Below are positions 1-8,898 of a stretch of DNA of 64,000 nt, in pieces. The translations under genes were made by a program, and so were the position numbers. This stretch comes from Leptolyngbya sp. PCC 7375 (GTDB lineage Bacteria; Cyanobacteriota; Cyanobacteriia; Phormidesmidales; Phormidesmidaceae), in contig NZ_JH993797.1 of assembly GCF_000316115.1 (NCBI RefSeq), forward strand, positions 8,091,213 through 8,155,212. The letters are read 5' to 3'. Positions within the stretch are counted from its first letter, which is position 1, and every line of letters begins with the position of its first letter. The notes beneath the pieces were generated by a model, which made no database searches, was not told the DNA's origin, and saw nothing but the letters and a program-made list of their open reading frames with translations.

Positions 1-465
1 AACTCTGGGGCTGATATTAATAAGTTGTTGCCTTTGGCCGTATTCAGACTAGAGGAGGAATACTTTGGCCTAGACCTGCAACGGGTGCGGGAATTTATTA
101 ATGTTCGCCATGTCAGGGCCATTCCCTGTTGCCCTCCCCACATTATGGGCAACATTAATTTGCGCGGAGAAGTGATGACCTTAATTGATATTCGAGGGGC
201 GTTGAATATCCCTCAGGCAGTGGACGAAGTTCCTAAGGCTGTTGTGATTGAGGTTGATGATATTGCTGCTGGCATAACGGTTGATCAAGTGCTGGATGTA
301 ATCTATATTCCCCCATCAGACATTGCTTCTATGCCTGCAGCGTTACCTCAGCATTCTCAAGCATTTTTCCAGGGGGCCACACGCTACCGTGAGAAAAACT
401 TGAGTATTCTTGACCTCCCTAAGCTCTTTTCGGATGGGGGGTTAATTGTTGATCAAGCAGCCTAG
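1..465 (+). CDS. CheW-like chemotaxis coupling protein (5' end outside window)
   Basis: CheW-type adaptor expected to link the receptor at 540 to the hybrid CheA at 1964. The frame is open from base 1 with no stop, so the true start probably lies left of the window; a TTG at 25 would give 146 residues, near the usual CheW length. CheW-domain features are visible: VFRLEEEYFGLDLQRVREF at the start, an NLRGEVMTLIDIRGAL segment in the middle and a final ILDLPKLF strand. It is the first gene of a same-strand run CheW-MCP-CheA-receiver with short gaps, the order seen in cyanobacterial Tax/Pil chemotaxis operons that control type IV pilus motility. Which of several cyanobacterial systems this is cannot be told from sequence alone. 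Confidence 0.85.
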   Translation, partial: NSGADINKLLPLAVFRLEEEYFGLDLQRVREFINVRHVRAIPCCPPHIMGNINLRGEVMTLIDIRGALNIPQAVDEVPKAVVIEVDDIAAGITVDQVLDVIYIPPSDIASMPAALPQHSQAFFQGATRYREKNLSILDLPKLFSDGGLIVDQAA

Positions 466-539
466 CAAGCCCCTGGTGCTACCGACCACTATCAACGTTC
501 TTTACCAATTTATTTGCAATCTAACTTAGGAGCGATCCC

Positions 540-1898
540 ATGAGAATTACTGAACAGCTCAAATACAGTATTATCGGACTGGCTGTTTTGACCGCAGGTG
601 TAACCATTTTTGAGAACTTTCGAACTCAGGAGGGTGAGTTTGACGGATCTATGGTAAACAAAACGGGGTTTGTTCGAGCAGCTGCCCAACGACTAATTAA
701 ACTGGAAACCAATGGACAATCCAATGATAAACTGATCGCCGAAATCGATACTTATATTGATGGCCTGATCAACGGTTCTGAAGAGCTGAAGCTACACAAA
801 CAGAAGGATCCGGCGTTTATCAATGCCATAAACGAAGTGGATGCCGACTGGACAGTATTAAAGGAGGATATTCTTGAATATCGTAGAGATCCCAGTCAAA
901 AGACTCAGTTGATTAAAGACAGTGAAATCTTCTTTGAAGATGCTAACGAGGTAGCCCAGGTAGCTGAGGACATTACGGTATCGCACATTAGAGAAGTAAG
1001 TAACACGCAGTTGGCGTTTTTGGTCTTTGACGTTGCGGGACTGGGCTTCATTCTCTGGCTTGTTTTGCGGACATCGAGACTACTGCAAACCTCGATTGCA
1101 TCGGTGGCTGACAGTTCTTCAGATATTGCAGCAACGGTTGAAGCGCAGGAACAGGCTGTCACAGAACAGACCTCATCGGTGACCCAAACCACCTCTACCA
1201 TTGAGGACTTGGGTGCGGCGTCACTCCAGGCGGCTCAAAAGGCGGATACCTCTGCTACTGGTGCCCGTGAAGCCCTGAACCTATCGGAAACTGGAAGTCA
1301 GGCGGTGGAAAACACGGTGCAGGAGATTGAGGAGCTACAGTCTAAGGTGGGTGCGATCGCAGATCAGATCATGCAGCTGAGTGAACAAACCGACCAGATT
1401 TCGATCATTTCAAACCTGGTGGCGGACGTTGCAGACCAAACGAATATGTTAGCCCTAAACGCAGCGGTAGAGGCAGCCCGAGCCGGTGAACAAGGAAAAG
1501 GTTTCGCGGTGGTTGCGGGTGAAATTCGAAAGCTGGCTGACCAAAGTCGTGACTCAGCCAGTAAGATTGGTACCCTGGTAGACGCGATTCAGTCCTCCAT
1601 TAACAGCACGGTAATGGTGACAGACGAAGGGACTAAAACTGCAAAAGCAGGTATTGAAACCGCAAAAGATACCGCCAATGTCTTTAATCAGATTGCAGAA
1701 GCGATTAACGAAGTCTATAACAACTCTCAACAGATCGCCCAAACTGCCAAACGGCAGGCAGTTGGTGTACAGCAGGCCGTCTCTGCAATGAACACCATTA
1801 ACTTGGGAGCAAAAGAAACCGTTAGTGCGGTGGGTAAAGTACAAGACTCCACCGAAACACTGCAAACGATTGCCAAAGAACTACAGGTCGCAATTTAA
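540..1898 (+). CDS. Methyl-accepting chemotaxis protein
   Basis: Membrane receptor of 452 residues. A first hydrophobic segment lies at about residues 10-25 and a second at about 160-182, enclosing a helical sensor region of about 135 residues with no ligand-binding family I recognise. The rest is a long coiled-coil signalling domain whose conserved hairpin tip is clear: DQTNMLALNAAVEAARAGE followed by GKGFAVVAGEIRKLADQS. That tip binds CheA and CheW, encoded on either side. The ATG follows AGGAGCGATCCC, a good Shine-Dalgarno context. A PilJ/TaxD-like role in phototaxis or pilus control is likely from context, but the stimulus is unknown. Confidence 0.92.
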   Translation: MRITEQLKYSIIGLAVLTAGVTIFENFRTQEGEFDGSMVNKTGFVRAAAQRLIKLETNGQSNDKLIAEIDTYIDGLINGSEELKLHKQKDPAFINAINEVDADWTVLKEDILEYRRDPSQKTQLIKDSEIFFEDANEVAQVAEDITVSHIREVSNTQLAFLVFDVAGLGFILWLVLRTSRLLQTSIASVADSSSDIAATVEAQEQAVTEQTSSVTQTTSTIEDLGAASLQAAQKADTSATGAREALNLSETGSQAVENTVQEIEELQSKVGAIADQIMQLSEQTDQISIISNLVADVADQTNMLALNAAVEAARAGEQGKGFAVVAGEIRKLADQSRDSASKIGTLVDAIQSSINSTVMVTDEGTKTAKAGIETAKDTANVFNQIAEAINEVYNNSQQIAQTAKRQAVGVQQAVSAMNTINLGAKETVSAVGKVQDSTETLQTIAKELQVAI

Positions 1899-1963
1899 CC
1901 TTCTGTTGTGGGGTAGAGAGATTAATCATCTCACCCCATCTACCCCATCCATCAAGAAATATC

Positions 1964-4468
1964 ATGTTTATCGAAGATGACGAACTGCGAACGCTCTATC
2001 GAGACGCAAGTAAGGACCATTTAGACAAATTAGAAGCTGGGTTTCTACATTTAGAAAAAAATCCAGATGATCTGAATAATCTGAATAATCTATTGCGGGC
2101 TGCCCACTCGTTAAAAGGGGACTCCCGCATGTTAGGTGTCCAGGAAGCGGAAACCTTAACACATCAAATAGAGGATCTCTTAAGTGGTGTCGAAAAAGGA
2201 GAGCGGGACGTCACGCCTGCCTTTTGTGATTGCCTCTACCAGGGGTTAGACGCCATTCGCAAAATTGCCCATGAGGCCTTTACAGGGGAAGCATCAAATG
2301 TCAGTGTGTTTCATGTGATGGCTCAGCTGATCAACGCTGGAGAAGCCTCTGACCCAATCGCCATTGCCCCTGCTGCTGAGGAGCGGGCCATGCTGGAATG
2401 GATGCCAACCAATGCGCCCCCACAGCATGACTATGAAGACTCTGTTGCCGTCATCACGCCTCCTGTAATAGAAGAGCAAGAGAAGACTTTAGACATAGAC
2501 GTTAATCTTGAGCACCCTGTGCTCAAACGGTCTACTCCAGACGACTCCAGTGTTGTCATCACCCCTCCGCCAACAATAGAAGAGGAGACGACCTTAGCCA
2601 GAGGTGCTGATCTCGAATCCCCTGTCTCCAGATCGCTTACTCCAGACGAGCCCCAAGAAACCACTCAACAGTCATCTCAGCCTGAGACGGTGTCCAATGA
2701 GGGATATCACATTGACACTATCCGGGTTGAAGCTACTAGGCTTGATACCTTAATGACCCAAGCCAGTGAGTTAGCTGTGACCAAACGGCGGATTACTCGT
2801 CGGATGGATGACATTGATCAAGTGCTTCTGTTCTGGGAGAACTGGGTTCGTGATAGTTTAAAGCAAAGATTAACGTTGAATAGTCTGGAGAATGCACAAT
2901 CAACAGACCAAGCCCTAAATTCGATACAGGCCTTACAACAAACCACAGACGAGCGTCTAGATCAACTAGGCGATCTCTTGAAACGGCTCAGAAATACCTC
3001 CTATGAAGACTCTGCCCAGTTAGAGACCCTCTCTAATGATTTAGAATCAGGGATTCTCAAGCTACGCCAGGTGCCATTGTCCAGTATGTTTAACCTTTTC
3101 CCTCGTATGGTCAGGGATTTGGCAAGACAGCAGCGAAAGAGCATTAATTTAGTCATTGAAGGGGAGGATATTCAGGCAGATAAACGGATCTTAGAAGAGA
3201 TGAAGGCACCGTTGAACCATCTTATCCGTAATGCCATTGACCATGGAATTGAGGCTCCAAGCGAGCGCCTTGCCATGGATAAGGTTTCTATGGCCACAAT
3301 TTGCATCAAGGCTCGCCAGCGGAATAACCGCCTTGAAATTGAAGTCATTGATGATGGTCGTGGCCTTAGCTTAGAAAGCATTAAACGTACAGCTCTGCAG
3401 CGGGGACTCTATACCGAAGCTCAGTTGGAAAAGATGGACGATGAGGAACTTCAATACTTGATCTTCACGCCTGGATTTTCCACCCGAACGGTCGTCACTG
3501 AAATTTCTGGTCGGGGTGTGGGATTAGATGTTGTACGGGTTAATGTGGAGCGACTGAAGGGAACTATTCAAATAGATTCCACCCCTGGTCGAGGCTGTAC
3601 GTTTCGATTCACAATCAACACAAGTTTAGCAACAGAATCGGCCCTGATTGTTGAAGCTAACCAGGCCTCCTATGCTATTCCTGTTGAATCTATTGAAAAC
3701 ATGATTCGGGTTATCCCCCAGGATATCTTCACCCTTGATGGCAATCCGGCAATTACATTCCGAGAGAACCCATTGTCTGTTGCCTGGTTGACAGATCTGT
3801 TGGGATTGCCTGTATCAGTGGCTACCCAACCTCAGCTGAATAGCGTTAACCCATCAGTCCCCTGTGTTGTCCTTAAAGTTGGGCCAAGCCAATTAGGTAT
3901 ATTCGTTGATAGCCTGATCGATCAACAGGATATTGTGTTGAAGCCCCATAGCAAACTCCTTAAACAAGTACGCAATATTTCTGGCGCAACTATTTTGGGA
4001 TCAGGGGAAGTCTGTATGGTACTCAGCCCCCAGGACCTGATTAAATCTTCCAGAGGTGAGGAAATCGGCGCTAAGGTTACTGATTGGGACCCTACAGCGG
4101 TTAAACCGAAAGTCCTACTAGTGGAAGATTCGATTCCGATTCGTACCCAGGTAAGACGTATTCTCGAAGGGGCGGGCTATCAGGTAACAACAGCGGTCGA
4201 TGGTCTTGATGGCTTCAATAAACTACAGACAGGAGATTCCTATGCTGCTGTGGTGTCTGATGTGGAAATGCCCAATCTCAGTGGCCTGGAATTAACGACC
4301 CGTATTCGTCAGGAGGCACAATATGAAAAATTACCCATTATCTTAGTTACAACATTGGCTAAAGATGAAGACAAACAGCGTGGTGCTGACGCTGGAGCCA
4401 ATGCCTACATCACCAAAGGTGATTTTGACCAAAGTCTACTTCTCACTACTCTTAGGAGTTTAATTTGA
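1964..4468 (+). CDS. Hybrid CheA histidine kinase with C-terminal receiver
   Basis: Chemotaxis kinase of 834 residues. Domain order: N-terminal HPt with phospho-acceptor His48 in RAAHSLKGDSRMLG; an acidic, proline-rich linker (about 130-235); dimerisation helices; a HATPase with N box HLIRNAIDHGIEAP and glycine boxes DDGRGL and GRGVGLDVV; a CheW-like regulatory domain; and a receiver (about 708-834) with VLLVEDS and the acceptor Asp in VVSDVEMPNLSG. CheA-REC fusions are normal in cyanobacterial Tax operons. The linker carries an imperfect duplication of about 43 residues (two blocks around VITPP). The gene ends ATGA-style, overlapping the following response regulator by 4 bases, which indicates translational coupling. 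Confidence 0.93.
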   Translation: MFIEDDELRTLYRDASKDHLDKLEAGFLHLEKNPDDLNNLNNLLRAAHSLKGDSRMLGVQEAETLTHQIEDLLSGVEKGERDVTPAFCDCLYQGLDAIRKIAHEAFTGEASNVSVFHVMAQLINAGEASDPIAIAPAAEERAMLEWMPTNAPPQHDYEDSVAVITPPVIEEQEKTLDIDVNLEHPVLKRSTPDDSSVVITPPPTIEEETTLARGADLESPVSRSLTPDEPQETTQQSSQPETVSNEGYHIDTIRVEATRLDTLMTQASELAVTKRRITRRMDDIDQVLLFWENWVRDSLKQRLTLNSLENAQSTDQALNSIQALQQTTDERLDQLGDLLKRLRNTSYEDSAQLETLSNDLESGILKLRQVPLSSMFNLFPRMVRDLARQQRKSINLVIEGEDIQADKRILEEMKAPLNHLIRNAIDHGIEAPSERLAMDKVSMATICIKARQRNNRLEIEVIDDGRGLSLESIKRTALQRGLYTEAQLEKMDDEELQYLIFTPGFSTRTVVTEISGRGVGLDVVRVNVERLKGTIQIDSTPGRGCTFRFTINTSLATESALIVEANQASYAIPVESIENMIRVIPQDIFTLDGNPAITFRENPLSVAWLTDLLGLPVSVATQPQLNSVNPSVPCVVLKVGPSQLGIFVDSLIDQQDIVLKPHSKLLKQVRNISGATILGSGEVCMVLSPQDLIKSSRGEEIGAKVTDWDPTAVKPKVLLVEDSIPIRTQVRRILEGAGYQVTTAVDGLDGFNKLQTGDSYAAVVSDVEMPNLSGLELTTRIRQEAQYEKLPIILVTTLAKDEDKQRGADAGANAYITKGDFDQSLLLTTLRSLI

Positions 4469-4884
4469 CCATGGCTAACCCCATTAAAGTTGTTTTAGTT
4501 GAAGATTCTGCCATTGCCTTGCAAATTCTACAGCGGTTAATCGATTCATCACCCGAGGTAGATGTTGTTGGTACCGCTCAAGATGGCTCTGATGGCTTGA
4601 AAGTAATTGCTCAAACAATGCCAGATGTTATCTGTACCGACCTACAGATGCCCAAAATGGATGGTCTAGAGTTTACGAAAAAAGTCATGTCTGAATTTCC
4701 TCGGCCTATTCTGGTGGTAAGTAATACCGTACACCCAGGCGATGTAGACAATATCTATAACTTAATGCAGGCGGGAGCACTAGACTTTTTCCCAAAGCCC
4801 ACTTCCGGATCAGCCACAGACTATGAGAGACTTAAAAATGCGTTGATTACTAAAATCAAAGTCTTAGCAAGTAAAAAAGTGTAA
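4465..4884 (+). CDS. CheB-type receiver domain protein lacking the methylesterase domain
   Basis: Stand-alone response regulator receiver of 139 residues overlapping the end of cheA by 4 bases. It has the acidic pair in VVLVEDSAI, the phospho-acceptor Asp in VICTDLQMPKMDGLEF, and the conserved Thr/Ser and Lys of a receiver (VVSNT, FFPKP). The sequence resembles the receiver half of CheB (SSPEVDVVGTAQDGSDGL, ALDFFPKP), but the protein stops where the methylesterase would begin. It could therefore be a CheY-like output or a phosphate sink derived from CheB. A strong hairpin follows 25 bases after the stop and closes the operon. Confidence 0.87.
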   Translation: MTMANPIKVVLVEDSAIALQILQRLIDSSPEVDVVGTAQDGSDGLKVIAQTMPDVICTDLQMPKMDGLEFTKKVMSEFPRPILVVSNTVHPGDVDNIYNLMQAGALDFFPKPTSGSATDYERLKNALITKIKVLASKKV

Positions 4885-4909
4885 TCTTGGCTCTGAGTGT
4901 TTAGTTTCA

Positions 4910-4955
4910 GCCTGGTCCCCTGGTTCTTCTGTTGGGAAGAATCAGGGGACCAGGC
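4910..4955 (+). terminator. Strong hairpin closing the chemotaxis operon
   Basis: Arms of about 20 bases (GCCTGGTCCCCTGGTTCTTC and its near-perfect complement) enclose a 5-6 base loop. One mismatch is present. The tail GATTTTATAT is only weakly T-rich. The position just after the receiver stop supports a transcription terminator. Confidence 0.75.
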
Positions 4956-5053
4956 GATTTTATATCTATGTTCTTTTTCCATAGGGGTGGTGTTGCACAT
5001 TGCTGCAACACCATGTACACACATCTCGGCAGAGAGTTCAGAATTCTGCATTA

Positions 5054-5083
5054 CCCCCCTTGGTAAGGCTGCTGTGCATACCA
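5054..5083. repeat. Solo copy of the arm of the palindromic element at 5193-5471
   Basis: This segment (core CTTGGTAAGGCTGCTGTGCA) matches the 5' arm of the inverted element that begins 110 bases downstream, in direct orientation. It looks like a leftover end or a transposase/processing site outside the main element. Confidence 0.5.
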
Positions 5084-5192
5084 CCTGAGAGATTTTAAAA
5101 TCGACTATGACGACAGTGATTCCCTTTGAATAAAGGGAATCAACGGAGGGGTTCTCGGTTGCTAGCGCAAGTGATCCAGACCCCTCCCTGAC

Positions 5193-5471
5193 GGTTCCCC
5201 TTACCAAGGCTGCCGTGTATACATAAGTCGGAGAGTTGCTCCAAATCTCGAGCCCACTCTACGAGAAGAGCAAAGCTCTACATCCCCCAACCCCTTACTC
5301 CCTGAGGGAGAAGGGGGGCCTGGCCTCAAAGTCCTTCGCCCCCAGGGAGAAGGATTTAGGATGTAGACGCCAAAGCGGCTTCTCGCAGAGTGGGCCAATT
5401 CAAGGTCAGGTCTACCTTTTGGGACATTATTTTTTAGATGTGTATACACCGTAGCCTTACCAAGGGGAACC
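5193..5471. repeat. Nested palindromic intergenic element (MITE-like)
   Basis: The 834-base stretch between 4884 and 5719 has no convincing gene. Its main content is this element with three nested inverted pairs: outer arms 5193-5223 and 5441-5471 (about 31 bases, sharing GGTTCCCCTT and GTGTATACA), middle arms 5252-5268 (GCCCACTCTACGAGAAG) and 5379-5395, and inner arms 5278-5285 and 5359-5366. The centre holds the CCCCAACCCCTTACTCCC / GGGAGAAGG type sequence common in cyanobacterial intergenic repeats. Short ORFs here do not look like proteins. The element is probably non-autonomous or folds as RNA; no flanking target duplication was identified. Confidence 0.6.
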
Positions 5472-5718
5472 CTTGGCGACTATTTGAAACCATTGAATAT
5501 TAAGAGGTTTAGCCACTCTCTCTGACTTAGGGAGGGTTTAATCTGAAAAATGCTGGCTTAGGACAAGTCTGCTAGATCGATGCAGTCCCTAGATCAGCAA
5601 CAGCAAAAATCCAGAACGATTGACAGCCGTTCTGGACATAAACTAATGGAAAGCTATCTGATGCTATGGGAGCTAGGAGCAACCTAATGTAATTTATTTT
5701 GCTACCTAGCTTTGATTA

Positions 5719-6096
5719 CTAAACTTGTAGAGATTGCTCAACCTGGCGTAGCTTAATACGAGCTAGACCTAAATTAGCTTTCTCTCGATCCATCACCATG
5801 TAAAAGAAGACACCCTCAAGGGCTTCACAAATGCGAATTAAGTGATACTGATTCTTCAAACTGATGAGAATATCTTCGATGGGTGATGTGATTCCTAGAC
5901 CCTCACGGGCTCTGTTTTTAGCCTTAATTACTTCAGAATTAAGCGCAATTGCTTGCTCTAGCTGCATTGAGGAGAATGCACCTTCGTCTTTACTAACCTG
6001 ACCTAGGGAAAACCCTGTAGACCAATCTCCAATAGCAGCTCCGATCGCACCATCGACAGATAGGGAGTTTTGAATAGACTCTTTGACGTTATTCAT
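5719..6096 (-). CDS. Small roadblock/LC7-like protein
   Basis: Protein of about 125 residues if started at the ATG at 6096; the frame stays open to 6240 but that extension (a Cys- and Leu-rich stretch) looks like leader sequence. The first strand SVDGAIGAAIGDWSTGFSLG resembles roadblock/LC7 domains (often seen as DGAIAAALVD-type motifs), which bind small GTPases in polarity and motility systems. Helices rich in Glu and Arg follow, then EDILISLKNQYHLIRICEAL, consistent with the second half of that fold. It converges on the chemotaxis operon, which is compatible with a motility role. The family call is by eye and moderate; the start is uncertain because only a weak AAGG lies upstream. Confidence 0.6.
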   Translation of the reverse strand: MNNVKESIQNSLSVDGAIGAAIGDWSTGFSLGQVSKDEGAFSSMQLEQAIALNSEVIKAKNRAREGLGITSPIEDILISLKNQYHLIRICEALEGVFFYMVMDREKANLGLARIKLRQVEQSLQV

Positions 6097-6458
6097 TTTA
6101 ACCAACAACCTTAGTAACAATAATGTTGATGTTGTACAAGCTGGACATGCTTGAGCTGACCCTAAGATTCCCGAACAAGGCTTAGGTGTTTCATTTATCT
6201 CAGATTTTGCACTCATGTTGGTGATGGGACAATAACCCACGCCGGGTTCAAAACCCAGCGCTAATCAAGGGCTGTCTGCTGAAGCGACAACTTGGCTGTG
6301 AGGCTCTGGATATAGAGCTTTTACCGATCACTCAACCCCTACTCTTCGAGAAGTCTTACGCCTATAGTGGATTTTGATGCGATGAGCCGTGCGACTTTGA
6401 GCCCACGGTGGGCTAACTGATAAAATTATCGTAACCATTTACAAATTCCTGGGGAAGT

Positions 6459-7478
6459 TTGAAGAATTCTGCGTCTGTTGATATTTGCTTTTACATTCCG
6501 GCGACATTTTGGCCTGCTCAGTTACCCGCCTCAAGTGCTGAGAACTGGTCGGGATTTGGGTTAGGGATTTACGCTTGGACTGTACAGACGTATTTCCATC
6601 TGCGGGAAGCAGGGGTTGCCTGTCGGCTGACTGCACAGTTCCCTGAGGAGGGAATTGTTCTCTTTCATGCCAATGCCACTCGGGGGGGCAATATTCGCCC
6701 CGGTGCCCATCGGTTGCTTATTTGTTTGAAGGCAGAGGCAACTTTATGCGCTCAGGCCCAATTCCATGTGGTACAAAATCCTTGTGAGGCAGTTGGATGG
6801 TTAGGTTGTTACTTCATGCCCCATTGGCCGCAACCTGGACTGCAGCATCGTTTGGCGGAGCGACAAAATCGGTTTGAAAACATTGCATTTTTGGGACATC
6901 GCAACAGTTTAGCTGCCGAGCTCATGGAACCAGAGTGGGAGAAACAGCTACGGCAGCGCGGCCTGAACTGGCTACCTGTAATTAATACTAATGTGTGGGA
7001 TAGCCATCAAGCCGTTGATACTCGCTGGAATGATTATCGAAACATTGATGCGATTGTTGCGGTGCGTCAGTTTAATCTGAAGCGTCCTGGCTATCGTCGT
7101 AAGCCTGCAACTAAACTTTATAATGCCTGGTTAGCGGGTGTCCCAGCTATAGTGGGTCGAGAGCTGGCCTATCAAACGGTGGGTATTGCTGGCGTGAACT
7201 ATTTAGAAGCTAACTCTATGACAGAATTGTTGTCTTGTTTAGATAGACTGCGACAAGATAGCTTAGTGCGGGCAAGGATTGTCAAAAAAGGACAAATCCG
7301 CTCCATTCACTACACTCCAGAAGTGATTACTCAACGATGGCAACAGTTTTTGAATGAGGTGGCAATACCGGCTTACCAGGCCTGGTGTAGCTGCTCTGAC
7401 TGGCGACGTCAGGTGCAATATGGGCAGGCTAGGTTGATGAATTATGGCGATCGCATCACCCGTCGTCTCAATCTCTAG
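6459..7478 (+). CDS. Glycosyltransferase-like protein
   Basis: Protein of 339 residues with a GT-B-like appearance. The N-terminal half has an FGLGIYAWTVQTYFHLREAG segment reminiscent of the start of GT1/GT4 enzymes. The C-terminal half carries RKPATKLYNAWLAGVPAIVG, which resembles the nucleotide-sugar-binding Glu/Gly region of glycosyltransferases where the acceptor domain meets the donor domain. No signal peptide or membrane span is seen. The TTG at 6459 is preceded very closely by GGGGAAG, so the start is uncertain. It converges with the aldehyde dehydrogenase gene, leaving 4 bases between stops. The donor sugar and product cannot be predicted. Confidence 0.6.
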   Translation: MKNSASVDICFYIPATFWPAQLPASSAENWSGFGLGIYAWTVQTYFHLREAGVACRLTAQFPEEGIVLFHANATRGGNIRPGAHRLLICLKAEATLCAQAQFHVVQNPCEAVGWLGCYFMPHWPQPGLQHRLAERQNRFENIAFLGHRNSLAAELMEPEWEKQLRQRGLNWLPVINTNVWDSHQAVDTRWNDYRNIDAIVAVRQFNLKRPGYRRKPATKLYNAWLAGVPAIVGRELAYQTVGIAGVNYLEANSMTELLSCLDRLRQDSLVRARIVKKGQIRSIHYTPEVITQRWQQFLNEVAIPAYQAWCSCSDWRRQVQYGQARLMNYGDRITRRLNL

Positions 7479-7482
7479 CCAG

Positions 7483-8889
7483 TCATTTTCTATACCTTTT
7501 CAAATGCCAGCCACGGGGGTGTAGAAAGTTAGCGATTCCCAGGGTGGAAAGTGTAGAACCGATGCCCGAGTGATTTCGACCTGTCCAGGGAAGTTGGGGA
7601 CTGACGCGATCGCAACAATTCCAATAGGCGCTCCCACTCCTCACCTGCCCTAAGATGCCCACGGCCCTGGCTCGATCAGAGCTATACACAGCAGCGGTTA
7701 ACCCATAGTCTGTATCATTCATCAGAGCTACCGCTTCATGATCATCGCTCACCCGTTGAATGCCAATTACCGGCCCAAAGGTTTCCTCACCCATGACAGT
7801 CATCCCATGGGTAACGTTAGTCAACACCGTAGGGGCAAAATACCAACCAGGGCGATGCACCGACTGACCCCCACAGAGTACCTGGGCCCCTTTGGCAACG
7901 GCATCCTGGAGCTGCTGTTCAATCACAGAAATCTGCGGCTTGCGACTCAGAGGCCCCAGGTATGTATCAGGCTCAGTTGGGTCGCCCAGCTTAAACCCTT
8001 GAACCGTCTGCACAAACGTTTCAACAAACGGTTCGTAGATGTCTGTGTGCACATAGATTCTCTCTAGGGCACAGCAACTTTGGCCGTTGTTATAAAATGC
8101 ACCATCGGCTAACCCTGCTGCCACCGCAGCCACATCGACATCGTCACAGACATAGGCTGGGTCTTTGCCACCCAGCTCTAGCTGAACTTTAATCAGTTGG
8201 GGGGCAGCGGCCATGGCAACCTTTTGACCTGTAGCATAGGAGCCCGTAAAGAAAACGCCGTCGATGGGGTGTTCCAGCAAGGTGGCTCCCGCTAAACCCG
8301 TGCCGATCACGGGAACAAAAATGTCGTTTGGAATACCAGACTCATGTAGAAGAGCTGCGATCTCACTCCCCGTCATCGCCGCAATTTCCGACGGCTTATA
8401 CACCACTGCATTTCCCGTTAGCAGGGCGGGGATAAACACATTGGCACCCACAAAATAGGGATAATTCCAGGCAGAGATATTCACCACCACTCCCAAAGGG
8501 TCGTAGGTGATCACTTCTTCCAGTTGGCCAGTGCCAGGAACGGCCTGCCAGGGCTCTTGGTACACTCGCTGTGCCGCCAGTACCTGGGCAACATTTTCAA
8601 TAAAAAAATCAATGCGTTGGGGGGTGGAAAGAACTTCGTTTTTGGCTTGGGTAATGGGTTTGCCAGTCTCAGCCGTTAAGGTGGCAGCTAGAGAATCTGC
8701 CCGTTCTACCAGTAAATCTCGAAACGTTTTGATGGCGGCAATTTTGTCCGCCAATGGTGTAGCTGCCCAGGCTGGCTGAGCAGCACGAGCCTGCTGCACT
8801 TTGTCAGCAATGATAACACTGTCGTCAACCGGAATCTCCTTGATGAGTTCCTCTGTGGCAGGGTTAATAACAGAAATAGTATCGGCCAT
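7483..8889 (-). CDS. NAD(P)-dependent aldehyde dehydrogenase
   Basis: ALDH-superfamily enzyme of 468 residues. The catalytic cysteine lies in NNGQSCCALERIYV (Cys272 or Cys273) and the general base Glu238 in LELGGKDP; the cofactor region shows SAWNYPY and FFTGSYATGQ. It oxidises an aldehyde to the acid. The gene follows the iron alcohol dehydrogenase by 9 bases and lies in one leftward run with a glutamine-synthetase-like ligase, so the aldehyde is probably the product of that dehydrogenase. By the Puu and GlnA4 precedents, a gamma-glutamyl-amino-aldehyde is a reasonable guess. Succinate-semialdehyde or betaine-aldehyde dehydrogenase are the alternatives; sequence alone does not decide. Confidence 0.9.
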   Translation of the reverse strand: MADTISVINPATEELIKEIPVDDSVIIADKVQQARAAQPAWAATPLADKIAAIKTFRDLLVERADSLAATLTAETGKPITQAKNEVLSTPQRIDFFIENVAQVLAAQRVYQEPWQAVPGTGQLEEVITYDPLGVVVNISAWNYPYFVGANVFIPALLTGNAVVYKPSEIAAMTGSEIAALLHESGIPNDIFVPVIGTGLAGATLLEHPIDGVFFTGSYATGQKVAMAAAPQLIKVQLELGGKDPAYVCDDVDVAAVAAGLADGAFYNNGQSCCALERIYVHTDIYEPFVETFVQTVQGFKLGDPTEPDTYLGPLSRKPQISVIEQQLQDAVAKGAQVLCGGQSVHRPGWYFAPTVLTNVTHGMTVMGEETFGPVIGIQRVSDDHEAVALMNDTDYGLTAAVYSSDRARAVGILGQVRSGSAYWNCCDRVSPQLPWTGRNHSGIGSTLSTLGIANFLHPRGWHLKRYRK

Positions 8890-8898
8890 GGCTCTTTC

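Noticed and set aside
4821..5454. Several short ORFs in the spacer after the chemotaxis operon
   Set aside because: They read through the palindromic element and lack protein-like composition.
6241..6290. GGTTCAAAACCC-type stem suggestive of a tRNA T-arm
   Set aside because: No acceptor, D or anticodon stems could be fitted around it; only an isolated hairpin.
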